Of a stretch of DNA of 64,000 nt, positions 7,685 to 16,972 are shown in pieces. The notes below the pieces were generated by a model. It worked only from the letters and a program-made list of their open reading frames with translations. It did not search any database and was not told the origin of the DNA. The translations under genes and the position numbers were made by a program. The stretch is from Lacinutrix sp. C3R15 (GTDB lineage: Bacteria > Bacteroidota > Bacteroidia > Flavobacteriales > Flavobacteriaceae): the NCBI RefSeq assembly GCF_018860825.1, contig NZ_JAHKPZ010000015.1:1-64000 (forward strand), written 5' to 3'. The first letter of the stretch is position 1, and every line of letters starts with the position of its first letter.

Positions 7685-9748
7685 TTAGTTAAAGTCAGCA
7701 TCTGTAACACCTTCATTTACTTTGATTTCAGTTACTTTAAAATCAAATTTTTGTGGCCCCATAGTTTGGCTAATTTTAAAAGGAAATTGAACTCCTGATA
7801 TTTCTTGGTAGTTTGTGAAAAATATGTTTGAAGTTCCCATTGGTGATGTTTTTTCTTCTTTTATTTTTAATCCTGTTGCTACACTGTAGAAATTTGTTTG
7901 ATCTTCAGATATTTTAATTCTGTAGGCTTTTTCACCATCAACGTCTTCAATTTTTTCTAAACTTACTTCATTTTCTAAATAGTTAAGCTCAGGAAAAGGA
8001 GCTCCTTCAGTTTTTGTTTTACTAACTTCATCTGTAGTCATGTCTTTATGTTGTCCTTGCATTACAGTGTAGCCTGTTTCTCCATTCATTACTGTTTTTA
8101 CAATAGATTGTCCCATTGCTGTAATTTCTTGAGCAAATTGATTTTTTGATGTTTTTTTCATTTCTAAAAGCATCATCATTCCTGGCTGAAATTCTGCTTC
8201 TGCGGTAATAAGTACAGAGTTAACTTTGTTTAGGTTTTCTTTTCCTCCAATAGCATCAATATACTTATTAAGTACAGTGTTAGCATTTACATCACTTGGC
8301 ATTTCTATGTTGTAGTTAGGTTTTGCTGTTTGTTTAGCGTAAGCATCGTAATATTTAATAGGTACATTGCTTCCGTTAAAAGTAACTTTTTCTAAATTTT
8401 CTAATACATCGCTACCTTTACCAACAACTATAATTTTAGCATTTTCTGTACTAAAGTATTTGTTAGCTACTCTACTTACATCTTCTGCAGTAACGGCATT
8501 TATTTTTTGTAAATAGGTTGTGTAAAAATCTTTAGGTAAGTTGTTTAGTTTAATGTTTAAGGCGTATTTAGCTATGTTTTGTGGGTTTTCTAATGCTAAT
8601 ACAAAGTCACCAACGTATTTTGCTTTTGCATTTGTTAGTGCTTCTGCAGTAACAGGTTCTGTTTTTATACGCTTAATTTCTTTTAAAGTTTGCACAACAG
8701 CACTATCTGTTACAGCATTTCTAACTGCAGCTCCAGCGGTAAAACGAGATACATATTTGTCTGCTCCAACATTAGATCGAGCTCCATAAGTATAACCATG
8801 TTCTTCACGAAGATTCATGTTTAAGTAACTGTTAAATCCGCCACCAAGAATTTTATTAGCTATTAAAACAGCGTGATAATCTGGGTCGCTCATTTTTAAA
8901 TCAACATTGTTGGTTAAAGAAATGTTAGATTGTACAGCGTTTGGCATGTCTACAAAATTAATTTGTGTGTATTGCGCATTAGGCATTGCTTCTGGTACAG
9001 TGTAAGCTACTTCTATGTTGCTTTCCCAAGAAGAAAAGTAGTCTTTAACTTGTTTTTCTATAGTACTGTAATCTACATCACCAACAACTACTAGGTAAGC
9101 ATTTGTAGGTGTAAAATATCTTTGGTAAAAGGTTTTAATATCTTTTAATGTTACCTTATTTATAGTTTCTTCGGTTACAAATTCTCCGTAAGGATGCGTA
9201 GTTCCGTATGCTAAAGCTTTACCAACACGACTAGCAACAGCATCTACACTTTTCTTGTTAGATTTTAAACCTTCAATAGCTTTTTCTTTTTCTTTTTGAA
9301 ATTCTTCTTCTGTTAATAAAGGATTTGTTACTGCATCTGCCATTAGTTTTAAAATTCTATCCGCATATTTAGATAATGAACTGGCATAGCCTCCATTGTA
9401 TCTAAAACTCATTCTAGCGCCTAAAAAGTCAATTTCTTCATTAAAAGCATCTTTACTTATGGTAGAGGTTCCGTTACCAAGCATGCTTCCTAGTAAACCT
9501 GAAACTCCAGCAATATCGCCTTCAATTACGGGTTTGTTGTCTATAGTTAAGCTATAAGAAACACGTGGTAGTTTGTGGTTTTCAACTACTAAAACTTTTA
9601 ATCCGTTTGGTAGTGTGAATTCTCCAGGAACTTCTAAAGCTATTTTAGGAGCTGGTCCTGGTGTAGGTTGTTTAGATCTGTCTACTTGTGCTTGTGTGCC
9701 AAGTGCCATAAAAAACAAGGTTAATACTGTAAATATTTTAGTTTTCAT
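7685..9748 (-). CDS. M16 peptidase-like protein without the zinc motif, plus a C-terminal domain
   Basis: An exported M16 (insulinase/processing peptidase) family protein with signal peptide MKTKIFTVLTLFFMALGTQA. Two M16 half-domains span about residues 35-460. The region where the active subunit has HxxEH reads VSGLLGSMLGNGT here, so the zinc site is missing. The second half includes REEHGYTYGARS, a conserved structural motif. Residues about 475-687 form an extra beta-rich domain that could be a lipid- or protein-binding module. It directly follows the catalytic partner gene on the same strand. It is likely the non-catalytic subunit of a heterodimeric periplasmic peptidase. Confidence 0.88.
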   Translation of the reverse strand: MKTKIFTVLTLFFMALGTQAQVDRSKQPTPGPAPKIALEVPGEFTLPNGLKVLVVENHKLPRVSYSLTIDNKPVIEGDIAGVSGLLGSMLGNGTSTISKDAFNEEIDFLGARMSFRYNGGYASSLSKYADRILKLMADAVTNPLLTEEEFQKEKEKAIEGLKSNKKSVDAVASRVGKALAYGTTHPYGEFVTEETINKVTLKDIKTFYQRYFTPTNAYLVVVGDVDYSTIEKQVKDYFSSWESNIEVAYTVPEAMPNAQYTQINFVDMPNAVQSNISLTNNVDLKMSDPDYHAVLIANKILGGGFNSYLNMNLREEHGYTYGARSNVGADKYVSRFTAGAAVRNAVTDSAVVQTLKEIKRIKTEPVTAEALTNAKAKYVGDFVLALENPQNIAKYALNIKLNNLPKDFYTTYLQKINAVTAEDVSRVANKYFSTENAKIIVVGKGSDVLENLEKVTFNGSNVPIKYYDAYAKQTAKPNYNIEMPSDVNANTVLNKYIDAIGGKENLNKVNSVLITAEAEFQPGMMMLLEMKKTSKNQFAQEITAMGQSIVKTVMNGETGYTVMQGQHKDMTTDEVSKTKTEGAPFPELNYLENEVSLEKIEDVDGEKAYRIKISEDQTNFYSVATGLKIKEEKTSPMGTSNIFFTNYQEISGVQFPFKISQTMGPQKFDFKVTEIKVNEGVTDADFN

Positions 9749-9767
9749 TTTGTATGCGTTTATTTTT

Positions 9768-11087
9768 TTATTGATCTTTTTCTTTTGGTAAATACTTTAA
9801 CTCTAAACGTTGGTTAGGATTTAAGTATTTTTTAGCTACTGCTTGAATGTCTTCTCTGGTAATAGATCTATAAATTTCTATTTCTTTATTAATTAAAGAA
9901 GTGTCACCATATAGCATATAGTATGTGGCAAGAGAACCAGCAATACCTTGAACACTAGAATTAGAGTTTACAAATTGGTTTTCAAACTTATTTTGAAGTT
10001 TTTGGTAGTCTCTTTCAGAAATTAATTCGTTTTGAACTTTTACAATTTCTTCATCAATTTCTTTAATTAAGTCATCAAGTTTTACGTCTCCTAGCGGTAG
10101 CCCAAATAAAATATAGGTACCATAATCTTCTTGGCTATTATTAAAGGCTCCTACTTGTAAAGCCATTTTTTTGTCATCTACTAGTTTTTTATACAGTTTT
10201 GAAGATTTTCCGTCACTTAAATAGCTAGAAAGCATATCTAAAACATAGGCATCTCTTTCTTTCATAGAAGGTGTTCTATAAGCAGCAACTATAGCAGGAA
10301 TTTGAATGTTGCTATCATAGGCTGTTGCTTTAATAGGTGAAGTAATAGGGTCTTCTTTTGGGAAGTTTCTGGTAATTTCTTTTCCTCTAGGAATTGGTCC
10401 AAAATAATCTTGAATCATTTTTTTTACAGCAGAAACATCAATATCTCCAGCAACCACTAATACAGCGTTGTTTGGTACATAGAATTTTTTATTGAATGCT
10501 TGAAACTCTTCTAAAGTAGCAGCATCTAAATGTTCCATTTTTCCAATGGTTGTCCATTTGTAAGGGTGTTTTTTAAACATGTTTTTCTTCACGTTTTCAA
10601 AAAACTTACCGTATGGAGAGTTGTCTACACGTAAACGTTTTTCTTCTTTAACAACTTCATTTTGTGTGTCAACACCAATTTGATTAATAATAGGGTGCAT
10701 TAATCTTTCCGATTCCATCCATAAGCCAAGCTCTACACTGTTAGAAGGAAAAACCTCATAGTAGTATGTTCTGTCGTCTGTTGTGTTTGCGTTATTGCTT
10801 CCTCCGTTAGAGGTTACTATGTTAAACCAATCTCCTCTTTTAATGTTTTCTGTTCCTTCAAATAAAAGGTGTTCAAAAAAGTGAGCAAAACCTGTTCGCT
10901 CTGGGTTTTCATCTTTTGCACCAACATGGTACATTACAGAGGTTGTTACTACAGGAGCTGAGTTGTCTTGGTGTAAGATAACGTGCATGCCATTATCTAA
11001 ATCATACTCTTCATAGGTGACTTCTTGCGCTGTTAAGGTAAAACCAGCTAAACAAAAAGAAGCTAAGGCAAAAATGCGTTTTTTCAT
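9768..11087 (-). CDS. M16 family zinc metallopeptidase, catalytic subunit
   Basis: This exported peptidase has the inverted zinc motif HFFEH (H69, E72, H73, counting from the start chosen here). The third ligand lies about 75 residues later in NEVVKEEKR. I start it at MKKRIFALASFCLAGFTLTA, a clear signal peptide ending at Ala-Gln. A longer frame reaching 11180 would add 31 residues ahead of the signal, which is unlikely. M16 proteins degrade short or unfolded peptides inside a clamshell of two halves. The next gene, 19 bases downstream, supplies a zinc-less partner. The pair resembles bacterial two-subunit M16B peptidases. Confidence 0.92.
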   Translation of the reverse strand: MKKRIFALASFCLAGFTLTAQEVTYEEYDLDNGMHVILHQDNSAPVVTTSVMYHVGAKDENPERTGFAHFFEHLLFEGTENIKRGDWFNIVTSNGGSNNANTTDDRTYYYEVFPSNSVELGLWMESERLMHPIINQIGVDTQNEVVKEEKRLRVDNSPYGKFFENVKKNMFKKHPYKWTTIGKMEHLDAATLEEFQAFNKKFYVPNNAVLVVAGDIDVSAVKKMIQDYFGPIPRGKEITRNFPKEDPITSPIKATAYDSNIQIPAIVAAYRTPSMKERDAYVLDMLSSYLSDGKSSKLYKKLVDDKKMALQVGAFNNSQEDYGTYILFGLPLGDVKLDDLIKEIDEEIVKVQNELISERDYQKLQNKFENQFVNSNSSVQGIAGSLATYYMLYGDTSLINKEIEIYRSITREDIQAVAKKYLNPNQRLELKYLPKEKDQ

Positions 11088-11270
11088 TGTGTTTAATTTT
11101 TCAGTATTAGTATGTAGTTGTGGGTCTTTTGTTACAACATATAACAACAAAAATAAGAATTGAAGGCTGTTATAGCTCAATTTTTGTTAAAAATTAACAT
11201 CAAATTGTAGTAATTTGATTTGATTTTTACGAAATTTAAGAATGAGTAATAATCTAAAAACCAATTTGTT

Positions 11271-11723
11271 ATGAAAAATGTATCGCTACCTGTTAGATTC
11301 GGTTTAGTTATAAGTGCTTGTTTAATCGCTTACTTTTTACTTTTATCCTTATTCCGTTTACATACTAATCCTTTTTTTAGTTTGTTTAATGGGGTTATTA
11401 CGGGGTTTGGTATTTATGAAACTATTAAGTATTACAAATTACAGCAAGCAGAACGTTTTAGTTACACAGGAGGATTTACTGTTGGTATTACAGCAGGTTT
11501 TATAGCTACACTAATCTTTACTGTTTTTTTTACTTTTTATGCTACGGAAGTAAATAGGAGTTTTTTAAATGAATTATTAACTGTTTTTAAAGGAGATTAT
11601 GACGTACATATAGGTATAGTAGCGTTTGTAACAGCTATTATGGGGTTTGCAACAACCGTTGTAGCTACCTTAACCTGCATGCAATTATTTAAAAACAGCA
11701 GAAATATTGTTCAAAAAGCATAA
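11271..11723 (+). CDS. DUF4199 family membrane protein
   Basis: This small integral membrane protein of 150 residues has four hydrophobic segments, at about 10-27, 34-50, 70-92 and 118-138. The first segment begins LPVRFGLVISACLIAYFLLL. The layout and the GVITGFGIYETIKYYK segment match DUF4199, a family common in Bacteroidota with no known function. It diverges from the M16 genes and ends about 100 bases before the ribosomal protein promoter. Confidence 0.75.
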   Translation: MKNVSLPVRFGLVISACLIAYFLLLSLFRLHTNPFFSLFNGVITGFGIYETIKYYKLQQAERFSYTGGFTVGITAGFIATLIFTVFFTFYATEVNRSFLNELLTVFKGDYDVHIGIVAFVTAIMGFATTVVATLTCMQLFKNSRNIVQKA

Positions 11724-11727
11724 AACG

Positions 11728-11758
11728 TTTGTAGTTTAATTAATTAGAAGTATATTTG
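11728..11758 (+). promoter_or_regulatory. Bacteroidota-type promoter of rplU-rpmA
   Basis: TTTG at 11728-11731 and TATATTTG at 11751-11758 are separated by exactly 19 bases, matching the TTTG-N19-TAnnTTTG consensus. A leader of about 55 bases follows before the rplU ATG. It is the cleanest promoter in the window. Confidence 0.8.
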
Positions 11759-11820
11759 CATCCGTTTTCTAAGGAAAATGAGACAATTTTATATAAATTA
11801 ATTAATAAAAACGTTACGCT

Positions 11821-12456
11821 ATGTACGCAATTGTAGAGATAGCAGGGCATCAATTTAAAGTTGAAAAAGACCAAAAAGTTTTTGTTAACCGTTTAGCAAT
11901 AGAAGAAGGAAAGAATGTATCTTTTGATAATGTTCTTTTAGTTGCAGATGGTAGCAATGTAACTGTAGGCGCCCCAGCTATAGGCGGAGCACAAGTAAGT
12001 GCAAAAGTCTTAAAGCACCTTCAAGGTGATAAAGTTATTGTTTTCAAAAAGAAAAGAAGAAAAGGTTACCGTGTTAAGAATGGACACAGACAAGCTTTAT
12101 CTGAAATCGTTATTGAAAGCATTGTAGCTTCAGGAGCTAAGCCAGCTGCTAAAGCTGAAAAAGCTGCTCCAGCAAAAAAAGCTAAGCCAGCTGCTAAAAA
12201 AGCAACAGGTAAAGCAGATGATTTAAAGAAAATTGAAGGTATTGGACCTAAAATTGCGGAAACTTTAGTGGAAGCAGGTGTTGCAACTTTTGCTGAATTA
12301 GCAAAAACTGATGCAGCAAAAATTTCTGAAATCATTGCAGGTGTTCGTGGTAATCACGTAACAGATACTTGGCCAGCACAAGCTAAATTAGCTGCTGATG
12401 GTAAGTGGGATGAGCTAAAGAAATGGCAAGACGAATTAGATGGTGGAAAAGCTTAA
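11821..12456 (+). CDS. rplU: 50S ribosomal protein bL21 with a C-terminal helix-hairpin-helix extension
   Basis: The first 103 or so residues are a standard bL21, beginning MYAIVEIAGHQFKVEKDQKV and including KVIVFKKKRRKGYRVKNGHRQ. The protein then continues for over 100 residues. An Ala/Lys-rich linker (about 108-135) leads into a domain with DDLKKIEGIGPKIAETLVEAG, a helix-hairpin-helix like those in DUF4332 and DNA-repair proteins. Ordinary bL21 is about 100 residues, so this one is doubled in length. I recall such extensions in flavobacterial L21. The frame is continuous. It is followed by rpmA after 42 bases. Confidence 0.95.
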   Translation: MYAIVEIAGHQFKVEKDQKVFVNRLAIEEGKNVSFDNVLLVADGSNVTVGAPAIGGAQVSAKVLKHLQGDKVIVFKKKRRKGYRVKNGHRQALSEIVIESIVASGAKPAAKAEKAAPAKKAKPAAKKATGKADDLKKIEGIGPKIAETLVEAGVATFAELAKTDAAKISEIIAGVRGNHVTDTWPAQAKLAADGKWDELKKWQDELDGGKA

Positions 12457-12498
12457 TTGCTAAACCACTTAAGTATAACTATATAAAACCTTAAGATC

Positions 12499-12759
12499 AT
12501 GGCTCATAAAAAAGGAGTTGGTAGTTCGAAGAATGGTAGAGAATCAGAATCAAAACGCTTAGGTGTTAAGATTTTTGGTGGACAAGCTGCTATTGCTGGT
12601 AACATTATCATAAGACAAAGAGGTAATACGCACCATCCAGGTGAAAACGTATACCAAGGAAAAGATCATACTTTACATGCTAAAGTTGATGGTTTAGTAA
12701 AATTCACAAAGAAAAAAGACAATAAGTCTTACGTTTCTATTGAGCCTTTTGAGGCTTAG
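12499..12759 (+). CDS. rpmA: 50S ribosomal protein bL27
   Basis: bL27 lies near the peptidyl-transferase centre. The N-terminus [20 protein letters not shown] and the later [20 protein letters not shown] are diagnostic. At 86 residues it has normal size, with no cleavable N-terminal extension of the Firmicutes kind. It is second in the conserved rplU-rpmA operon and is followed by a strong terminator. Confidence 0.98.
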   Translation: MAHKKGVGSSKNGRESESKRLGVKIFGGQAAIAGNIIIRQRGNTHHPGENVYQGKDHTLHAKVDGLVKFTKKKDNKSYVSIEPFEA

Positions 12760-12782
12760 GAATTTTAAATCCTAAAAATTTT

Positions 12783-12821
12783 AAAACACCTTTACTTAAA
12801 AAAGTAAAGGTGTTTTTTTTT
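12783..12821 (+). terminator. Terminator of rplU-rpmA
   Basis: Arms AAAACACCTTTACTT and AAGTAAAGGTGTTTT with a four-base loop are followed by more T residues. Confidence 0.9.
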
Positions 12822-12997
12822 GCGCCTACTTATAATGGTATTTTAAATTAAAAGTCATAGTTTGTGTAAGTGGCTGTTTTGCAACTTAATTGCTTTGTAA
12901 TGCTATTATTTGGTTTATAAGTCATACCTTATAAAGGTAAAAAACTTAAAACCAAAATAATATAAAGTTTGTTATTTGTTTTTAAAGAAATATACAA

Positions 12998-14509
12998 ATG
13001 ATAGCATCAGAAAAGTTAGTGACTTATATGTGGATTTTATTAGCTGTTTACGCAGCTGTAATATTGTATTTTGTAATACGAGGGGCAAAAAAAAATACAA
13101 GCATAAAAGATTATGCTGTTGGTAATATTGGTTTTTCACCATGGGTTGTAGGTCTGTCTTTAGCAGCTTCTATGACTAGTGCTGCTACTTTTATTATTAA
13201 CCCAGGCTTTATAGCACTTTACGGAATTTCTGGTGTAATTTCATTTGCACTTGTCTTACCAATAGCTGCTTTTATATCGTTAATTGTTTTTACAAAAGGC
13301 TTTGTAAAGCAAGGTAATGCTGTTAAAGCAACCACTATGGCGCAATGGATTGGTAAACGCTATAAGAGCAAGTCATATGCGTTTTTTTTTGGTGTTATTG
13401 CGCTTTTGCTAATTACATTTATTGTGCTTATTAATGTTGGTCTTACACAAGTAATTTCTAAATCGCTTAATGCAGATCCGTTTTATGTGCTTCTTGCAAT
13501 AACAGCATTTGTTTTTGGGTATATGATGTTTGGTGGTGCTAACTCTATGGTTTATACCAATACTATCCAGGCTATTATTATGTTTATTGTAGCTATAATA
13601 TTAATTAGTTCTGGTTCAGAATATTTTTCTGATGGGATTACAGGCTTTTTTGATAAGTTAAATACCATTGATTCTAATTTAACTAAACCTACAAATGCTT
13701 CAAGCTTTCTTTTTCGTGATTATTTTGAAATAATTGTAACTCAAATTATTATTGGTGTTGCTATTGTTTGTCAGCCACATATTATAACCAAATCATTATT
13801 ATTAAAAGATTCTAGTAAAATTAATAGCTACCTTTTTAGTGGTATTGCCTTTATGATTGTTTTCTTTTTGGTTGTAGTAGTTGGTTTGTATGCACGTATA
13901 AGTTTTCCAGATTTAATGGTTAATGGTGAGGCTTTACGAATGGATGAAATTATACCTACCTATGTAGTGACTAAGTTTTCTGTAGGTGTTGGTTTAGTAA
14001 TTGTAGTTGGCTTAATTTCTGCAGGTTTATCTACTTTAGAGAGTTTAATTCAGTCTTTGTCTATAACCATTACATCAGATATTATTAATCCTTTGTTTAA
14101 AGATAAATTTACCGAAAAAACCATAACAATAAATAAAATGGTTATTGTTATACTTGCTGTGGTGAGCTTTTTACTGAGTTGGCAGCAAATAAAAAGTCCA
14201 AATGTGAGTGTGGCTATTTTTGCTCAAAATGGAGTGTATGCTTACTTTGCTGCAGCATTTGTTCCTGTTCTTTTTGGTACATTTTTAAATAATGTGTCTA
14301 CAAGATCAGCCTCTATTGCTAGCATTACTGCAATTGTAGTTCATTTTGGTATTTACTATGGAAGAATAACACCTTATATGCAAGAACCTGTAAATAATCC
14401 TGGTGTTTCTGCAGCAATGGGTATTGTTGCATCTCTTGTTGTTGGTTATATTATTTATAAATTAGATTCAAAAAAAGAACTAAGTGGAAGCATTAGATTG
14501 GACAGCTAA
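12998..14509 (+). CDS. Sodium:solute symporter (SSS family)
   Basis: This is a 503-residue inner-membrane symporter with about 13 hydrophobic segments. The start MIASEKLVTYMWILLAVYAA leads into the characteristic KDYAVGNIGFSPWVVGLSLAASMTSA region of the family, which forms the sodium and substrate site. The SSS family moves sugars, carboxylates, proline and similar substrates with sodium. The substrate is not readable. Because its last 26 bases overlap the acyl-CoA ligase gene and the cluster ends in 3-hydroxybutyrate dehydrogenase, import of a short hydroxy or carboxylic acid is my inference. Confidence 0.9.
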   Translation: MIASEKLVTYMWILLAVYAAVILYFVIRGAKKNTSIKDYAVGNIGFSPWVVGLSLAASMTSAATFIINPGFIALYGISGVISFALVLPIAAFISLIVFTKGFVKQGNAVKATTMAQWIGKRYKSKSYAFFFGVIALLLITFIVLINVGLTQVISKSLNADPFYVLLAITAFVFGYMMFGGANSMVYTNTIQAIIMFIVAIILISSGSEYFSDGITGFFDKLNTIDSNLTKPTNASSFLFRDYFEIIVTQIIIGVAIVCQPHIITKSLLLKDSSKINSYLFSGIAFMIVFFLVVVVGLYARISFPDLMVNGEALRMDEIIPTYVVTKFSVGVGLVIVVGLISAGLSTLESLIQSLSITITSDIINPLFKDKFTEKTITINKMVIVILAVVSFLLSWQQIKSPNVSVAIFAQNGVYAYFAAAFVPVLFGTFLNNVSTRSASIASITAIVVHFGIYYGRITPYMQEPVNNPGVSAAMGIVASLVVGYIIYKLDSKKELSGSIRLDS

Positions 14510-15989
14510 ATGGGCAGATTATACGCCAGAAAAAATTGCTATAACATCGTATGACGCAAATAAAAATTATACGTATAGTGATTTACATATCTATGCCAAC
14601 CGATTAATTCATTCTTTTATTGACCTTCAGTTAGAAGAAGGAGATAGAGTTGCTGTTTTAGCAGAACATAGCTTAGAGTATATTGTTCTTTTTGTGGCTT
14701 GCCAACGTATGGGATTAATATTAGTGCCTTTAAACTATCGTTTGTCTATAAATGAAATAGCCAAGCTTATTGTAGATTGTACACCAAGTCTGTTTATATG
14801 TAATGAAAACCATCAAGAAAAAACAGAACAATTACCCATTCAAAATATAAAAAAACTTTCTTTAAAAGCAGTAGAGCAGTTTTTTTATAAAGAAGTAAAT
14901 ATACCTGCAAAAACATTTGTAATAAAAGAAGATAATCCGCTATTTATATTCTATACTTCTGGAACAACAGGAGCTCCAAAAGGTGTTATATATACTAATA
15001 AAATGTTGTTTTGGAATAGCCTAAACACATCTATGCAATTGGGTATTACGTTTAGAGATTCTACCATAAATACCTTGCCTCCTTATCACACCTCTGGTTG
15101 GAATGTTTTTATTACCCCATTACTGCATAAAGGTGCTCATATAGGTATGTTAGAAAAATTTGATGCAGAAAAAATACTATGCCTTTTAGAGCTTAATAAA
15201 ACCACATTATTTATGGCTTTACCTACTATGTTGTTAATGATGCAAAAAACTCCTGTTTTTAAAAATGTAAGCCTTAAAAAATTACGTTATATTATTTCTG
15301 GTGGCGAAAAAGTATCCTCAGAATTGGTTTCCTTCTGGAAAAATGAAAAAAACATTTATATAAGACCTGGTTATGGTCTAACAGAAGCAGGACCTAGTAT
15401 TACGTCTTTACATCATAAAATGGCTGAGCTAAAGCCAAATTCTATAGGGAAACCAAACTTTTATTTAGATTTAAAAATTGTAAATAAAAAAGGCGATCCA
15501 GTTAAGGTGCATGAGGTGGGAGAACTTTGTATTAGAGGCAACATTGTAACACCTGGTTATTGGAATAATTCAGTTAAAACTAGTAGTAAAATTAAAAAAG
15601 GATGGTTGTTTACTGGAGATTTTGCATTTACTGATGCAGAAGGCTTTTTGTATATGAAAGGTCGTAAAAATGATATGTATATCTCTGGCGGAGAAAATAT
15701 TTATCCACAAGAAATTGAAGAACATTTAGAGCAAATAAAAGGTATAAAAAAGGCTGTAGTTTTAAGTGTAAAAGATGAAAAATGGGGAGAGTGTGGTATC
15801 GCGTTTGTAACTACAGTAAATAAGACGCTATCTGTAGTGCAAATTAGAGAAGAATTAAAAGCTAATTTAGTGAATTTTAAACATCCTAAACACCTTTTTG
15901 TTTTAGATGAAATTCCGTTAACTAGTTTAGGAAAAGTGTCTAGAAAAAAATTATTTAAATATTTTAATACGGTTACATCGCAACAATGA
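14484..15989 (+). CDS. AMP-forming acyl-CoA ligase
   Basis: This enzyme activates a carboxylic acid to its CoA thioester through an acyl-adenylate. The P-loop-like FYTSGTTGAPKGV, the YGLTEAGP motif, TGDFAF and the C-terminal lysine in TSLGKVSRKKL are all present, so it should be active. At 501 residues it fits the medium-chain/MenE/FadK-like group rather than acetyl-CoA synthetase (about 650). It begins with GTG, overlaps the symporter gene by 26 bases and its stop overlaps the next start, so translation is probably coupled. The acid could be a hydroxy acid or a side-chain acid released by the neighbouring hydrolases. Confidence 0.9.
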   Translation: MEALDWTAKWADYTPEKIAITSYDANKNYTYSDLHIYANRLIHSFIDLQLEEGDRVAVLAEHSLEYIVLFVACQRMGLILVPLNYRLSINEIAKLIVDCTPSLFICNENHQEKTEQLPIQNIKKLSLKAVEQFFYKEVNIPAKTFVIKEDNPLFIFYTSGTTGAPKGVIYTNKMLFWNSLNTSMQLGITFRDSTINTLPPYHTSGWNVFITPLLHKGAHIGMLEKFDAEKILCLLELNKTTLFMALPTMLLMMQKTPVFKNVSLKKLRYIISGGEKVSSELVSFWKNEKNIYIRPGYGLTEAGPSITSLHHKMAELKPNSIGKPNFYLDLKIVNKKGDPVKVHEVGELCIRGNIVTPGYWNNSVKTSSKIKKGWLFTGDFAFTDAEGFLYMKGRKNDMYISGGENIYPQEIEEHLEQIKGIKKAVVLSVKDEKWGECGIAFVTTVNKTLSVVQIREELKANLVNFKHPKHLFVLDEIPLTSLGKVSRKKLFKYFNTVTSQQ

Positions 15990-16930
15990 AAAGACTTATT
16001 CTATTATACATTTTTACTTTTATTAGTGCTACTGTAGTATCGCAAAAATCAGATAAACTTATGAAAGAAATAATTTCTCAATATGATTTCAAATCGCATT
16101 CTGTGGTAATTGACAGTACAGAAATAAGCTATATTAAAGAAGGTTCTGGTGAAAAAACAATGCTATTTGTTCATGGTTTAAGTAGCAATTCTGATGCGTG
16201 GTCTAAGAACATACATGCTTTAAAAGATCAATATACGTGTGTAGCGTTAGATTTACCAGGTTTTGGTAAGTCTTCAAAACCAGATGTAGCATATACGCCT
16301 TCTTATTTTGCCGAAATTTTACACAAATTTATCTGCAAATTAAAGCTAGATAATGTAGTGCTTGTTGGTCATTCTATGGGAGGCCAAGCAAGTATTAAAT
16401 TAGCAACGATATACAAAGAAGATATAAAGCAGTTAATACTAGTTGCACCAGCAGGATTAGAGCAGTTTTCAGAAGTAAATGCTAATGTTCTTAAAGGTTT
16501 TTTTACTCCAGAAATGGTGAAAAATACAACCGATGAGCAAATAGAAAAAAATTACGCGTTAAACTTTTATAAATTACCAGAAGAAGCTTCCAAAATGATT
16601 GCCGATAGAAAACAAATTAAATTAGCAACAGATTTTGATGCGCATTGTCATGCTATTGTAAATAGTATTTCTGGAATGTTAAACGATCCTGTGTATGACG
16701 ATTTAGCACAAATAACACACAAAACATTAGTTGTTTTTGGTACAAAAGACATGCTTATACCTAACCGTTATCTAAACCCAAATTTAACAACAAAGCAAGT
16801 AGGTGCAATAGCTTCAGAAAAAATTAAAGAAGTACAAGTAGCTTTTGTTGAAGATGCTGGTCATTTTGTTCAGTTTGAAAAACCTACAGAAGTAAACCTT
16901 CTTATTGAAAAATTTGTAGTAAATAATTAA
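15986..16930 (+). CDS. Exported alpha/beta hydrolase
   Basis: A signal peptide (MKRLILLYIFTFISATVVSQ) sends this enzyme out of the cytoplasm. The alpha/beta hydrolase fold shows the oxyanion HGLSSNSDAW, the nucleophile elbow GHSMGG (S130), the acid in FGTKDM (D255) and the base in EDAGHF (H293). It should hydrolyse an ester or a similar bond in the periplasm. The ATG overlaps the ligase stop codon by four bases. Together with the cytosolic hydrolase at 21056 and the 3-hydroxybutyrate dehydrogenase, an oligoester substrate is plausible but not proven. Confidence 0.88.
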   Translation: MKRLILLYIFTFISATVVSQKSDKLMKEIISQYDFKSHSVVIDSTEISYIKEGSGEKTMLFVHGLSSNSDAWSKNIHALKDQYTCVALDLPGFGKSSKPDVAYTPSYFAEILHKFICKLKLDNVVLVGHSMGGQASIKLATIYKEDIKQLILVAPAGLEQFSEVNANVLKGFFTPEMVKNTTDEQIEKNYALNFYKLPEEASKMIADRKQIKLATDFDAHCHAIVNSISGMLNDPVYDDLAQITHKTLVVFGTKDMLIPNRYLNPNLTTKQVGAIASEKIKEVQVAFVEDAGHFVQFEKPTEVNLLIEKFVVNN

Positions 16931-16972
16931 AAATAAAATATATAATAGCGACCTAATTTTATTTGGTATATA

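Noticed and set aside
11088-11180. Longer N-terminus of the M16 catalytic gene
   Set aside because: A clear signal peptide begins at 11087; an upstream extension would hide it.
14484-15989. Acetoacetyl-CoA or acetyl-CoA synthetase
   Set aside because: Those enzymes are about 650 residues long with an N-terminal domain absent here; the 501-residue size fits the FadK/MenE-like group.
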